From Monodelphis domestica (Eukaryota; Chordata; Mammalia; Didelphimorphia; Didelphidae): a stretch of DNA of 64,000 nt. The notes beneath the pieces were generated by a model. That model was not told the origin of the DNA. It saw only the letters and a list, made by a program, of their open reading frames with translations, and did no database searches. The position numbers and the translations under genes were made by a program. Location of the stretch: contig NC_077227.1 of NCBI RefSeq assembly GCF_027887165.1, positions 82,105,430-82,169,429 on the forward strand. Direction: 5' to 3'. Shown here piece after piece: positions 1-12,100 of this stretch. Numbering within the stretch: the stretch's first letter is position 1; every line of letters begins with the position of its first letter.

Positions 1-399
1 ACTTCAGTAAAATTGACATAAATATGCAGTCCTCTTTGTTTAGATGCTATTTTAGTCTGTAAAATGTACATATCTCAGAACTATATCACTGAATCTTAAA
101 TTTAAACTACTTAAATCAAATATAACTATAATCAAAATTATTAACTTAGATTTCTTTCTCTACAAATTCTTTGTCAGAAGCAGAGATATTTGAAGTCCAT
201 CCATTTATTTCTGTGATTCCCATTTTATCACTCCCTTCCCTTTTAATGTACAACTTTAATTGCTACCCTGAAGACAAAAAAGAAAATTACATAAGGAAAG
301 CAACAGCCTGAAGATTATGTGTGAAAGAAAGGGGAGAATAAGTCACACTTCATACTTCTTTACCTTAATGATGGTGGATAGTGTTTATTGTGTTGTGAG

Positions 400-580
400 G
401 GCAGCTATATAGTACAATGAAGAGAGACCCCTGGCCTGAAGTTGGAAGACTATCTTATAGAGTTCAAATCTGGCCTAGACATTTAGTATTAGCTGAGTAA
501 CCCTGGCCAAGTCATTCAACCTTATTTGCCACATTTTCTTCATCTGGGAGGTAATGATGTTCATATGATGTTTGTATATC
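400..580 (+). repeat. CORE/MIR-type SINE
   Basis: It carries the tRNA-like head and core signature (gagttcaaatctggcctaga, then ctgagtaaccctggccaagtc). It is diverged, with no clear target-site duplication. Confidence 0.6.
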
Positions 581-759
581 AACCTCAGAATTATTTTTTG
601 CTTGTTTTGTTTTTAACACCCAACTGGTGGAACCTTCTCTATTACCTTTTTTGGGTACCCCTTACTCAGGGATCTGATACAGAAATTAATGAATGAACAA
701 AAGACTATAAATTCTTTGAGAAGTAACTCATCTATTAAAAACCTGCATTGATTTTCCCA

Positions 760-1790
760 CCACCTATCAGATAAAAGTCCAAATTCTACAGTTCAAGACT
801 GTCCACAGTTCTGTGTCAGGCTGCTTTTCTGTCTTGGTGTCTCATTGCTTTCTTAAATGAGGCCTATACTTTAAAATGTACTGTTTTCTATTTCTTTAAC
901 ATAAAGTTTTTAAACTCCACACCTTTGCACATCCTGTTCTCTAAATTCAACAAATATTTATGAAGTGGATACTATGCTAGGAGCTAGATACACAAAAACA
1001 AATACCTCAGAAAGCTTATGTTTCATGGTAAGGGTAGCAGGGGATATACCATGTATTTACTGATAAATAAATACACAAGACATTTTGAAGAGGGAGAGAA
1101 TAGTGCCTTTCCCATCATAATACAGCCAAAAGTTTTTACCCCTTTCTAAAAATAAATGCTTATTGAACATATGAATGCAAAAAATGGAAAAATTGCATGT
1201 TTTATGAGATATTCTAAAATCTGTTAGGTGGGAAAGACCTCCTAAATGTATTTATAAGCCTACTTAAGACAAATTGAACTGCCTTAGTTTTTTTTTTAAC
1301 TTCATTTCAGCAAATATTTTGGATTTCATGTCAATAAATATTTATTAAGCACCTATTATGTGTAAGGCACTGAGCTGGGCACTGGAGATGTAAAGGCTAA
1401 AATTAAACTGTCTCCATTTTAGTAGCTTAGATACTCTGAAGTGAAACAATATGTTTACTTAAGTAAATAGAGTAGTTTTGGTAGAGTTGGGAAGAGGCAC
1501 TGGCAACTGGGATGAATCAAGAAGGCCTCCTAGATCAGGGGGCCCTTGAACCGAGTCTTGGCAGGAGCCAGAGATTGATTCTAGAAGTTGGAGGTAAGGG
1601 CAGGCATGAGGCGATAGCCTTTACAAAGACAGAGAGAAGAGATGGAATGTTGAGTTTGAGAAACAGCTGAGAAGCCAGTCTGACTGGAACATAGAGTGTG
1701 TGAAGGGAAGTAATAAAAAATTCTGAAAAGGTGGGTGGGAACCAGATTGGGGAAGGCTTTAAACAGCAACTGGAGAGTTTGTATTTTATT
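760..1790. repeat. L2 fragments in both orientations
   Basis: From 760 to 955 the sequence reads like L2 in sense (ctttgcacatcctgttctct). From 940 it turns into the antisense tail (aaatatttatgaagtggata). A second antisense copy runs from about 1318 (aataaatatttattaagcac) to 1790 with the long purine-rich L2 3' part. The short open frames here are repeat, not genes. Confidence 0.5.
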
Positions 1791-1879
1791 CTAGTATTTA
1801 ACCTAAATTTCATTTTTATTGGGATTTAGTTTAAAAAATTTTTACTTTGTTTTCTTCATTAACATTTACCATACAAAGT

Positions 1880-2590
1880 AGGTAGAGCACCTTACTATGT
1901 GCTCTTACTATGCCTGGCTTTGTGCTAGACTGTTAGGATACACATACAAACAGAAAAGACAGCTCCTGCCCTCAAGGAGCTTACATTCAAATGGGGTAAG
2001 ACCACATATAAAATGGAGCAAAAAAGGGAGAAAGAGGTACAGATGAAGTTTCTACAATGGAGATGTCTTGTGGAGGATCAGAGGTGCATCTTGAAAAGAT
2101 GAATGACAGAGTGATTGGCCTGGGCTTCCTCCATAAATGGATGTTCTAGGAGGAACCAGCCAGAACCAGCCAATCAAAAGGAGAGGCTTCAGGAGTAGGA
2201 GGATACCTCCAATCTCAGTATGGTTTGAACTTCTAGGGAGAAAAGATTTCCATGAAGTCATACAAAAAGTCCCCAGTCAGGAGGGAAGCCTTGACAGCAT
2301 TGGTATACATCAAGCAAAATAACCCTGTTCTCAAGGTGCTTACATTCTAATGGGAAGAAGACAACATGTAAAGGAGAGCCGAAACAGGGGTGGTGGGTGG
2401 GGGATGGTATTGGAGGGGAAGGGTATAGTAGAGAATTAGAAAGTTTTGTGGAGACCCTGGCAAAATAACAGACAAAAAGAGTTCTGAGTAGAAAAGTAGA
2501 TCTATTAAATTTACTGAAACAGTAATGAAAATAACATCTAAAATGGGGGAGTTCTTGATCTGGAGAGGAAAACATAATTAGCTATTTGAA
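1880..2590 (-). repeat. Ancient LINE-like repeat with two related copies
   Basis: Two similar blocks (ctcaaggagcttacattcaa at about 1973 and ctcaaggtgcttacattcta at about 2332) are typical of L2-associated antisense tails. The open frames at 2052-2575 fall inside them. Family assignment is approximate. Confidence 0.4.
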
Positions 2591-2599
2591 CTAAGGCTG

Positions 2600-3153
2600 G
2601 GAAGTATTATTTTTTCACCAGAAGCCTAAATATGCTTCACTTCATATTTCCTCACCATAGTTGGCTCAGCCTTATGGAGGAAAATAATGATAGCAAAGGT
2701 TGAAGTCAATATAATGCCTTCCCAGCTGAGGTTGCTTAGACTAGGGGTATAACCTGATTTTTTTGGAAGTGAGAGCCATTTGGTTATTTGTTGTGTTCTT
2801 TGATTAGCTAGCTGTTAATCACAGTACCAACATTTCTGTATTATCAACATTGAGAAATTAATTTTATTCACTGAGTCATGCCATAGATGGCATGAACTGA
2901 TTTTCATTAACATTTGTAAACCCTAGTAGTTTCAATGTTGGTTTGAAAATAAGCAGAGTAAATGAGTATCAGTAAGGCAATAATTTATCCTCCTCATGTC
3001 ACAGAAAAAGAAATATTGTAACTTTTTTGATGAGAGTTGTCTTTTTAATTATATTGGAAAGTCATTATTCTAAATCCAGGTCTCAAGTTTCAATTTAATT
3101 TTAAAATATTAAAATGTGTTTCTCTTTTTAATATAATTTTTTTTTCTTGTTAG
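2600..3153. other. Intron sequence, nothing recognised
   Basis: AT-rich unique intron leading into the first visible FRA10AC1 exon. A pyrimidine-rich acceptor tract is at 3120-3153. I see no repeat or gene. Confidence 0.5.
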
Positions 3154-3199
3154 TTTGGATTTCGATGGCGAGTAGAAAGAGAAGTAATTTCAGGAAAAG
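3154..3199 (+). CDS. FRA10AC1: FRA10AC1 exon a
   Basis: A 46-nt exon with acceptor ...ttcttgttag and donor gtaatt. It reads [15 protein letters not shown] plus the first base of the next codon. It is the first exon of the gene visible here, and phase 0 at its start fits the human protein. Confidence 0.92.
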
Positions 3200-6100
3200 G
3201 TAATTTTTTTCCCTTTCAACATCTAGATTATTATGCTTTCAAATGACACTGGGAGGGGTTATTTCCTGGTTTAGCCAATTGATATTTTTAGTTTTGACTA
3301 TACAGATGATGTACATGTGGCATGAGCAAACAAGTTCATAGTATAAAGTAATTCCACTTTTAACAAAAATGTAATAAGCATATTTAATTGGATGTTAGTA
3401 AATTGCTTACTATAATCATTCCTTATTAGATAGCATCTGCATATTAATTAAAAATTTTTTTTTCTCAGAAGTTTTTCCCATATCTGGGATTTTATAATGT
3501 TAGTGTTATCTCTAGGTTCCTAATTGGTTGATTAATCTTCCTCCAAGTGTAATTTTTCTGGCCATAATCTTTTTTTTTTATCTTTGTTTCTTCTAATCTC
3601 AGTAGACTTTTGGAACCTATGATTAAGGGATCCATACCCTATCTTAGGAAATATACCCCAGTTCTTCTTTTATTTATTTATTTTTTTAAACCCTTACCTT
3701 CTGTCTTAGAACCAATACTGTGTACTGAGGCAGAAGAGAGGTAAGGGCTTGCCCAGGGTCACCCAGCTAGGAAGTGTCTGAGGCCAGATTTGAACCTAGG
3801 ACATCCTATCTCTAGGCCTGGCTCTCAATACACTGAGCCACCCAGCTGCCACTCCCCCCACCCCTGCCCCAGTTCTTCTTTTGCCTACTTGTATCTCTTC
3901 TAGTGGCCAAGTTTGTCCTTACAATTTTAAATTCATTTTCAGTAGTTTTATGTGTTTTTCATTTATTGTTGTAGTTGTGTATTTTGTTCTCCTGACTTTT
4001 CAGTTTCACAGTTTGATGCAAGGAAAAACTCCCTAATAATTTAGGTAGAATGGGCTGCCTCATTTATTGTTGTAGTTGTGTATTTGTTTTCCTGACTTTT
4101 CTTACATCATTTTGCATCTGTTCATGTCTTTTCATACTTCTCTATATTTATCATATTTGTCTTCTTTAAATCACAGTAATATTTAATTATATTCATGTAC
4201 ACAGTGTATTTAGCCATTCTCCAGTTGATGGATATCTACTGAAAGCCAAAGTTTTCAGTTCTTTGCTTTCTACAAATATGCCACTATAAGATTTTCACTA
4301 TCTCTTAAAGCATTTTAGGTCCCCTTAATTCCACTTCTCCTTGAACTCCAAGTTCCTTAATAATATACTTGACAAATGGACATCCAGTCTTAGATGGAAA
4401 TGGCAGCCCATTCTACCTAAATTATTAGGGAGTTTTTCCTTGCATCAAACTTAAATCTGCCACTGCAAGTTCCACCCCAGACTGTTCTGTGCTTTGGATC
4501 AATCTTTTAAATATTTGAAGACAGCTATCATGTCTCCTTTCACTTTTTTCACACACAGCTAAACATCCCATATTACTTCAGTTGTTATTCTAAATGAAAC
4601 TGAAACCCTTTGTTCTTTTGTTTGCCTGGCTTTGCATACTTCCATAGCTTACTACTGCTTTTAATATAACTGAATATAACTGTGATCTGACCAGGGTAGG
4701 CTGCATCTAATCACCTCCCTAGACATGATGCCTTTCTTAATACAACCTAAATTTGCATCAGCTTTTTTAGTTTCTTCTTCAACCTACTACATAGTTATTG
4801 CTTCCTCAATCTGGTATTTATGAGATTCCTATTCTTTTCAATTCAGAGGTCATTTTTCCTTAGTAGGGAAAACAAACAAAATAATAATTGAACAGCTATT
4901 CTCTCTACATTGTTCATTATCTTGATTCCATCTCTTCTTTGATGTCTCTCTACTCTCTCCATAGGCTTTATTTTTTATTTATTTAATTAATTAATTTAGA
5001 ATATTTTCCCACAGTTACATGATTCATGTGTCATTCCCCTCCGTCCTACCATAGCCATCAAGCAATTCCACTGGGTTTTACATGTGTCATTGATCAAGAC
5101 CTATTTCCATATTAATATTTGCACTAGGGTGATTGTTTAGAGTCTATATCCCCAATCCCCATTGACCCATGTGATCCAACAATTATTTTTCTTCTGTGTT
5201 TCTACTTCCACAGTTCTTTCTCTGGATGTAAATAGCATTCTTTCTCACAAGTCCCTCAGAATTGTCCCGGATTAGTAGAGAAATCCCTTACATTCAATTG
5301 TGCCAAAGTGTATCAGTCTCTGTGTATAAGGTTTTCCTGCTTCTGCTCCTTTCACTCTGCATCAATTCCTAGAGGTCGTTCCAGTTCACATGAAATTTCT
5401 CCAGTTCATTATTCCTTTGAGCACAATAGTATTCCATCACCAACAGATACCACACTTTGTTCAGCCATTCCCTAATCAAAGGCCATCCCCTCATTTTCCA
5501 AATTTTTTTCCACCACAAAAGAATGTGGCTATAAATATTTTTATACAAGTCTTTTTCCTTATTATCTCTTTCCTCCAATATACTTAAAAAAAAAAAACAA
5601 ACAAAATAAAACACTTTGTAAGCTTTCCTCACCATCCTTAGTTTTCTTTGATCAATGAAGCACATTTTGAACTTTAATATACTTAGCACTAGTTTTACAG
5701 GACTATGCCACTCATTTGTAGTCATCTTCTTTTACCTGCCCTTCCATCTTTTGTGCATGATTATTATGTTTTTTATTTAAGTTGATGAATTCCCCATGTA
5801 TCCATATCATTCTCTTTAGATGACTTTCCCCTTTTCCTGAACAAAATTGTTTCTCTTACTATCTTCAGAATTTTTCTAATCTTTTGTATTGAATTCCCTT
5901 ATAAAATTATGGTTTATAGGTTCCTATCGATCTTTTCTAAACTGGACCCTTTAAAATTTTCTTTTCTAAAATCTAGGGTGCATATCAAGCTATGCCTGGC
6001 ATCCTTCTCTTTATCATAAAAATTTAAGCTAGAGCAGTCACTTCCCTTTATAATTTCAGTCATTTCCACCCTAGCAACCAGTTTTTCCTTGTCGTTGTTG

Positions 6101-9100
6101 CTCATTTTTCCTATCTAATTATAGGTAGGCTTGGGGGGATGATGTGATTGTTTGAGGGCTGAGAACTCTGAGAACCCTCTCTACTTGCTGATTCAATTGA
6201 CCCTTGAGAAGCTGATAGTTTAAAGACTTACCTCAGACTTAGATGTAAGCTTTTTGATCTCATTCTGATCTTGATTATGTCAGGGACTGAACAAATTCTA
6301 GACTCAAGTTTTTGGTCTCACTGTTCACTTGATTCAGTCAGACACACCCTTGATTGTCTTGTCTGTCAGCTACCCCAAAGTGTGAACTATGTCCTTATCC
6401 CAAGTCCAGACTAGAATTCCCTGGACTGGGGCTCCAGACTTCTCCACAGGTTTGAAATTTCAAGGAGTGTGGATTGTCTTGTACCACTATTGTGCCCAGT
6501 CAGGATCCCAGGATCTGGATGTTGGCTTGATCTTAGATTCTGAACCTTGAACTGCAGATGTGGGGTGGGGGTGAGTGGTATATTAGGTGGTTATTTTGTT
6601 AGGTGGTTTATGGTAATAGGGGGCTGTTGCGCAAGTACACTGAGCAATATGGTAGTGAAGAGTCAGACCTTCTCCCCTCCCACAAATTTCTGTTGTTCTC
6701 TTCTGTTTGAGTGAAGCTGGAATTCAGACTGAGTAAGTTGACTGGAAATCTGACAGATAACTCACTCTCTAAATTTGTTAGAAATGGGGTTTATTTTAAG
6801 GAAGGAGGGGAAGAGGAGGTTAGATAGGAGAGAGGGGTTAGGATTTCCTTAATTTAAAATAAATCTTAAATTGAATAACTAAAATTAAATAGCCTTATAA
6901 GAGGGATGTCTTTAACAGCTTTGAAAGGGTCTTCAGAGTCAAACTCTAATATCTCAGAGAAGAAATTAGTGACCAGGCAGAGGAGATCCTCAGCTCTTTC
7001 TCCCAATGGTCTCAGGGAAAAGAGTCTGCCTGAAGCAGTTTGTGTGTTCCTGTTTTAACTGCCTTCTCTAGGTCACATTCTCTTCTGGAATTTTCCCTTG
7101 ATGGATGGATCTCCAAGCTTCCATTCATTGCATCTTTTCTCCAGGTTTTCTGCCTTTATATTTCTAGCACCAGTAACTTTCAGGGAATTGAAATTATGTG
7201 TTTCTGTATCTGTCACAAAACCTTGCTTGAGTTCTTGTGACTTTTTCCTACTTTCTTTTTTGTACAATTCAATCCCATTGCCCACTCTACACTGGAAAAA
7301 GTTCTCTAAGAAAGATTTTATTTCCTTTACACTCTTTTCCTGTGTAGTTACTATACAGGTCTTTTCAAAGTCTCTTATCTCAGTTACTAGTTGAGATGTT
7401 ATTTCCATAATTTCTGCATCAATTTCTTTAATCTGTCTCTGCCTTTCTCTTACTTTATTGGATGTACTAACATTCACAGATTCACTTTCTTGCACTGAAT
7501 TTTCACCATTTCCCAACTTTTTTCTACTATTTTCAACTGCAGCCTCATTCTCACTATTTCTTCTATCTCCATTTGTCACACTATATACTTTAAAGGCCTG
7601 GCTTTGTAACTCTTTCCTAATCATATCTGAGTACTTGGGTTTTGCTCCAGTTTTTATAGCCTGTTACATCTCATGTAAGTCCGGAACTTGCTTTGAGGAT
7701 TTTAACGTGAAATGTGAACAAGTGGACTTTTTGTACCTAGTTTGTGTATTTTGTGTGTTCTTGCTGTTATTGACTTCATATTTCTTCTTTAAAAAACAAT
7801 TTTTAATCAAGTGACCTTTCTTGTGGCAAAAGAAACATTCCCTAGTTTCTCTCTGCACTGGTCTTTGTTTATAACTAGGTTTCTTGTAACTAGATGTTGT
7901 TAAGTCTTAACCATGTTTAGTCTCTTGATTTCTTCTATCTCCTTTTGTTTAAGATTATTCTCTGTCATTTCTACCTTTTCCTTTAGGTCTTTGACTTGTT
8001 TGATCTGTTCTGATTGATTGTCAAACAAGTAACTTGCTGTGTCATGCAATTCTATCAGGCTAACCGATTCATACTTGGGGAAATAGTGCTTGAAGAAATT
8101 TTTTAAATTAGGTGTGCAACCCCTCAAAAATTGCCTTTGGACATGGCTTGAAGATTCTTCACTATTTGATTCTAGACCTAAGATTGATTCTGCCATCTCA
8201 GACAGATGGTCGATGTATGTGGCAGGATGACCTTATCAAACCTAGCCCATGCATTAGGTTTTGAGCAGCATTGTTTTATGGCCTGTAGTAAGTCTTCCCT
8301 GCATTTTCTTAAGTAAGACATGCTAGTAGGGTTAGCAAAGTCCATATCTACCCTTTGCTCCACAGTGGGCCAGCTAATCAGGCTACTATCAGATCTTGTC
8401 TTCTCCAGGAATTGTCTCTGTTCATTGTGGGCCAAACAATTCTGATAGTAGGAACTCTACATCCTCAAAATCAGGATCAAAAATCCTGAAAGCACGTTTA
8501 AGCTCCTTTCGGGATTTGAAAGGATTTTCTACAAATTTTGGGAAGTGTCTTTTTATGGATTCAAGCCCCTGTGAGGTGAATTGCCTGTGAACCTTAAACT
8601 ACAATACCCCAGCTGTTGATGATAACTTAGTGACTTCTTTTAAAGGACAGATTTTCTCTGGTTCACAGTCAGGCTTGTTCTCATTGTCACCTTCATTTCC
8701 CTTAGGTACACTATCTGTTTGTCCATTATCCTTGCCCATAACCTGATCTAGCCCTTTCTCCTTAATCAGTTCCTCAAACACAGCCTTAATCATGCTTCCC
8801 AGGTTATCAATAGCCAGTATCTTTTCTGCCTTCAGGGGAATCACAAATCTAAAGATCTTCTTTACTTGGGTTAGAGTATGTAACACTGCCATTAAAATTG
8901 CATAGACTTGAGCCAGGACCTGCTAGAGAACCAGTTCAGTTTGGAATGGCAACTGCTTAATAGACATTGTTATGTTGCCTAGATAATCAATAGAGTCCAC
9001 GATCATGTGGGTCATTCTGCTGTACAGTATGTGGTAGACCCAGAAACAAGTGATCACCACAACTCCACAAACAACTTGTTTGAACATCTTTACTCTTTTC

Positions 9101-12100
9101 TACTCTGCCTTCCGAAGGATTGTGGGTTTCAGTCAATCTTTGAGGTGCCAATTGTAATAGAAATTATAATCTTGGAGATATTTCTAGTTATAATAAATGA
9201 GATACTCTGGCTTGACTAGAGAACTACTAGGGGAAACCTCAAGGTGCCTAGTTGTAATAGAGAGAGGTATACTAGGGGAATACTTGAGGGTGTCTGTCAA
9301 TTCCCTAGATGGCTAATAGATCAAGATATTTCCTACCCTCCACCCTTCACTTCCCAGTGCCACCCACTCCCTCCTATCTCCTTTCCCCTCCCCCCTGTTA
9401 GTCAGCCACCTTTCTATGTAACTCAAAGGTGAACTGTGAGGTTTAGAGAAGATACTTTTCCCCTCTTTCTCAGGTAAGGAGGTTTATTGGGGAAGATAGG
9501 ACAGGATGGAAGATGAGGTGAAAGGGATGGGGTTATCCCTAGTCTATAATGAGGATTAGGAGGATTTTGGGAAATGCCAGTCCTGTCACAGCTGTGACAC
9601 AAAAGTCTGTCAGGGAGTTATGAAGGACAATTGATTTTCTTCTGTCTTCTTCTATATAATGGTCAGTCACCAACATCAGCCACACCAAAGCCTCAGCGTA
9701 GGTCAGAAGAAGCCAGTCTCTCCCTTGGTCAGAAGCCAAGGAAGTCTCTCAGTTCATCTTCTGGCCAGGCTCCAACTGTTTTTCCTGTTCACTTTTTGAT
9801 TGACAGATGATGTCCCCAGCTCTCTGTCTTGCATGCACGAAAATTCTCTCTTCCTTCATGCCTCGTCCACAAGTCTTATTCTCTTACAATGTATTACTCT
9901 CTTATAATCCCCCATTTTGCGTTTGCCCAGAATTCAACTTGCATTCTGTATTAACCTCATAAGTTTATCTTGAAGAATTCCTAACTTTCTAAGCTTTTCC
10001 CATACTATATTAACTATTCTACTATTCCCCAAAATAAAAAATCCTACTCTGTCTTAATTATTCTAATTAAATATTCTTATTCTAAGTTTGGGTGTAGGAA
10101 AGTGGAAAGGTCATAGAGATTCAGATTCAATACATAAATGTTTTTTTGAACATAATAGCAAACAATGCAACAATTTAAACTATTTTTTACAATCTGTCTT
10201 ATCTCTTAATATCTATAATTTGTTCTAAGTAAAAGTTTCTATGAATAATAATTGTTACTAAGATTATTATGTAACTCAACTTCTATAAACAATGATATAC
10301 ATCTGTCCTTACATCACCTAAGAATTTGAACAAATTTTCTAAGCTTTCTTTATTTTGTTAGTAATTAGAACATTAATAAATTAACCTAAAATTATTAGTC
10401 TGTTAGTCCATTAGTATTTACAAATATACATAGATTTTATCTATACAGATTTTACATATGTACAGTTATAATACAGTGTTGTATGTGATTTCTGTGCAAA
10501 GTCATGCAGATAAGAAAATTCTGAATTTTCCACAGAAGTTTATAAGTATGTATCAGTATGAATTTTGTGTGTTTCAATTATGCAATGTGTTGTATACTTA
10601 CCCAGTCCATGAGATTCTCTTCCACATTGTGCTTATGTGTAGTTGCATGTGTGTATGTACCTACATGTGAAGTTAACATGTATGTCACATTCTTACATGA
10701 CTTCATGACCATCAGTTCAAATTTCCAAAGTCTTTCCATGTCTGTAGTGTTGATTATAGAAACCTACATGTCTTGGGTATTTCATCTGTGCTGCATACAT
10801 GTGTTGACTGTTGTCCCATGTCCCATGTTCTTCAAAATACAGGAACATACAGGAACATGCATGCATGTAAATTTTTCGTATGTGTGTTGTAAAGGGTGAA
10901 ATTATGGTTGAGCCTGAAAAAATCTAAATTTAAGTGGTCGCCAAGGGAAACCCCAAATAATAAAATACCCAAGTCAGCTGCCAAATTTTATGGTGATTTA
11001 ATTGATATAGTAGGGAAGATTTTAAGAAGGAGGAGGAAGGAAGGGGCTAGTACCGGGCAGGAAGACAGGAGATCTAGAAAGTAAGGTTTTGAGTGTGAAG
11101 GAGGAAAGAATCAGCCTGACTTCCAAAGAGGCTTAGCTAAGATTCCCGAACCTTAAAATCAGCTCTAGGGCAAAACTCACCACCCAACACTCCAAGATGT
11201 TGGAATGCTTAGCACGCTGCCAGCCAGAGTCGTCTCTCCAGGGAAAGAGAGAGAGACAGAAACTGATGTGCCTTATATGGACGTTTTTACTTCACTTTTC
11301 TGTGTTTTATCTGTACCAATAAGGACTTAGCTTAACTTAGGACAGCCCAGAGGTCTGTCCTTTTTTTGCACATGTCTGTTGAAGGCCATCTCCTCAGATA
11401 ATTAAATCTTGAGTTTGATGCAGACCTTTCAAAATCTTGTTAAACTGAGTAGGGTGGAGAATGTGGAGTTTCCAAGACCTGATTCTGTTATTCCAAGTAT
11501 GTTATTGATCAGGAAATAGCTAAATCAGATCTTCTAAAGAATGGTCTGATTAGGGTGGAATAGTTTTAAAATTCACAGTGTATGTAAGATTGATTTCTGT
11601 TTCCTTGTGCATGGAAGTAAGTTTGAGTTCTTCATGTGTGCTTATCAGTGTTCATGAGTTGATTCTTCATGTGTGGAAGCATGATATTACATATGATAAT
11701 CTTCATGTGTGGAGGCATGTAATATGTTGTACTGTATAAATTTTTCAGGATGTATGTTGGGAATTTTAAAATGATATTATCTTATATCATTTGATGTTTG
11801 ATTTCACAAGGGGGTTTCCTTTGTATAGTTTGCTTCTCTAAGATGTTCATGTTGAAAGATTTTCCTAACTTTTGAGTTTTTCTTGGGGATAGAATTTTGC
11901 TTTTAGCTTATGGGTTTATGTGTTTTTTTATTATAGATAGAATGATACATGATGATATAATGTATTTCATAGAGTCATGTCTTCTTAGTCAAGTAACTTT
12001 GTTACATTTTCATTGTTGTTGCAATTGTTGGCAGAGACTTTAGCAGAGACATTTTTCATTGGAGCTATAATTCTAATGGGTATGTATGTTTGCCTGGAGC

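Noticed and set aside
10458..10899. Cys/Val/Tyr-rich plus-strand frames of 70 and 113 codons
   Set aside because: They are produced by the CATGTG-rich low-complexity text, with no signal of selection or homology.
11630..11720. Repeated cttcatgtgtg words as a possible CRISPR-like array
   Set aside because: The spacing is irregular, the units are about 11 bp, and the genome is vertebrate.
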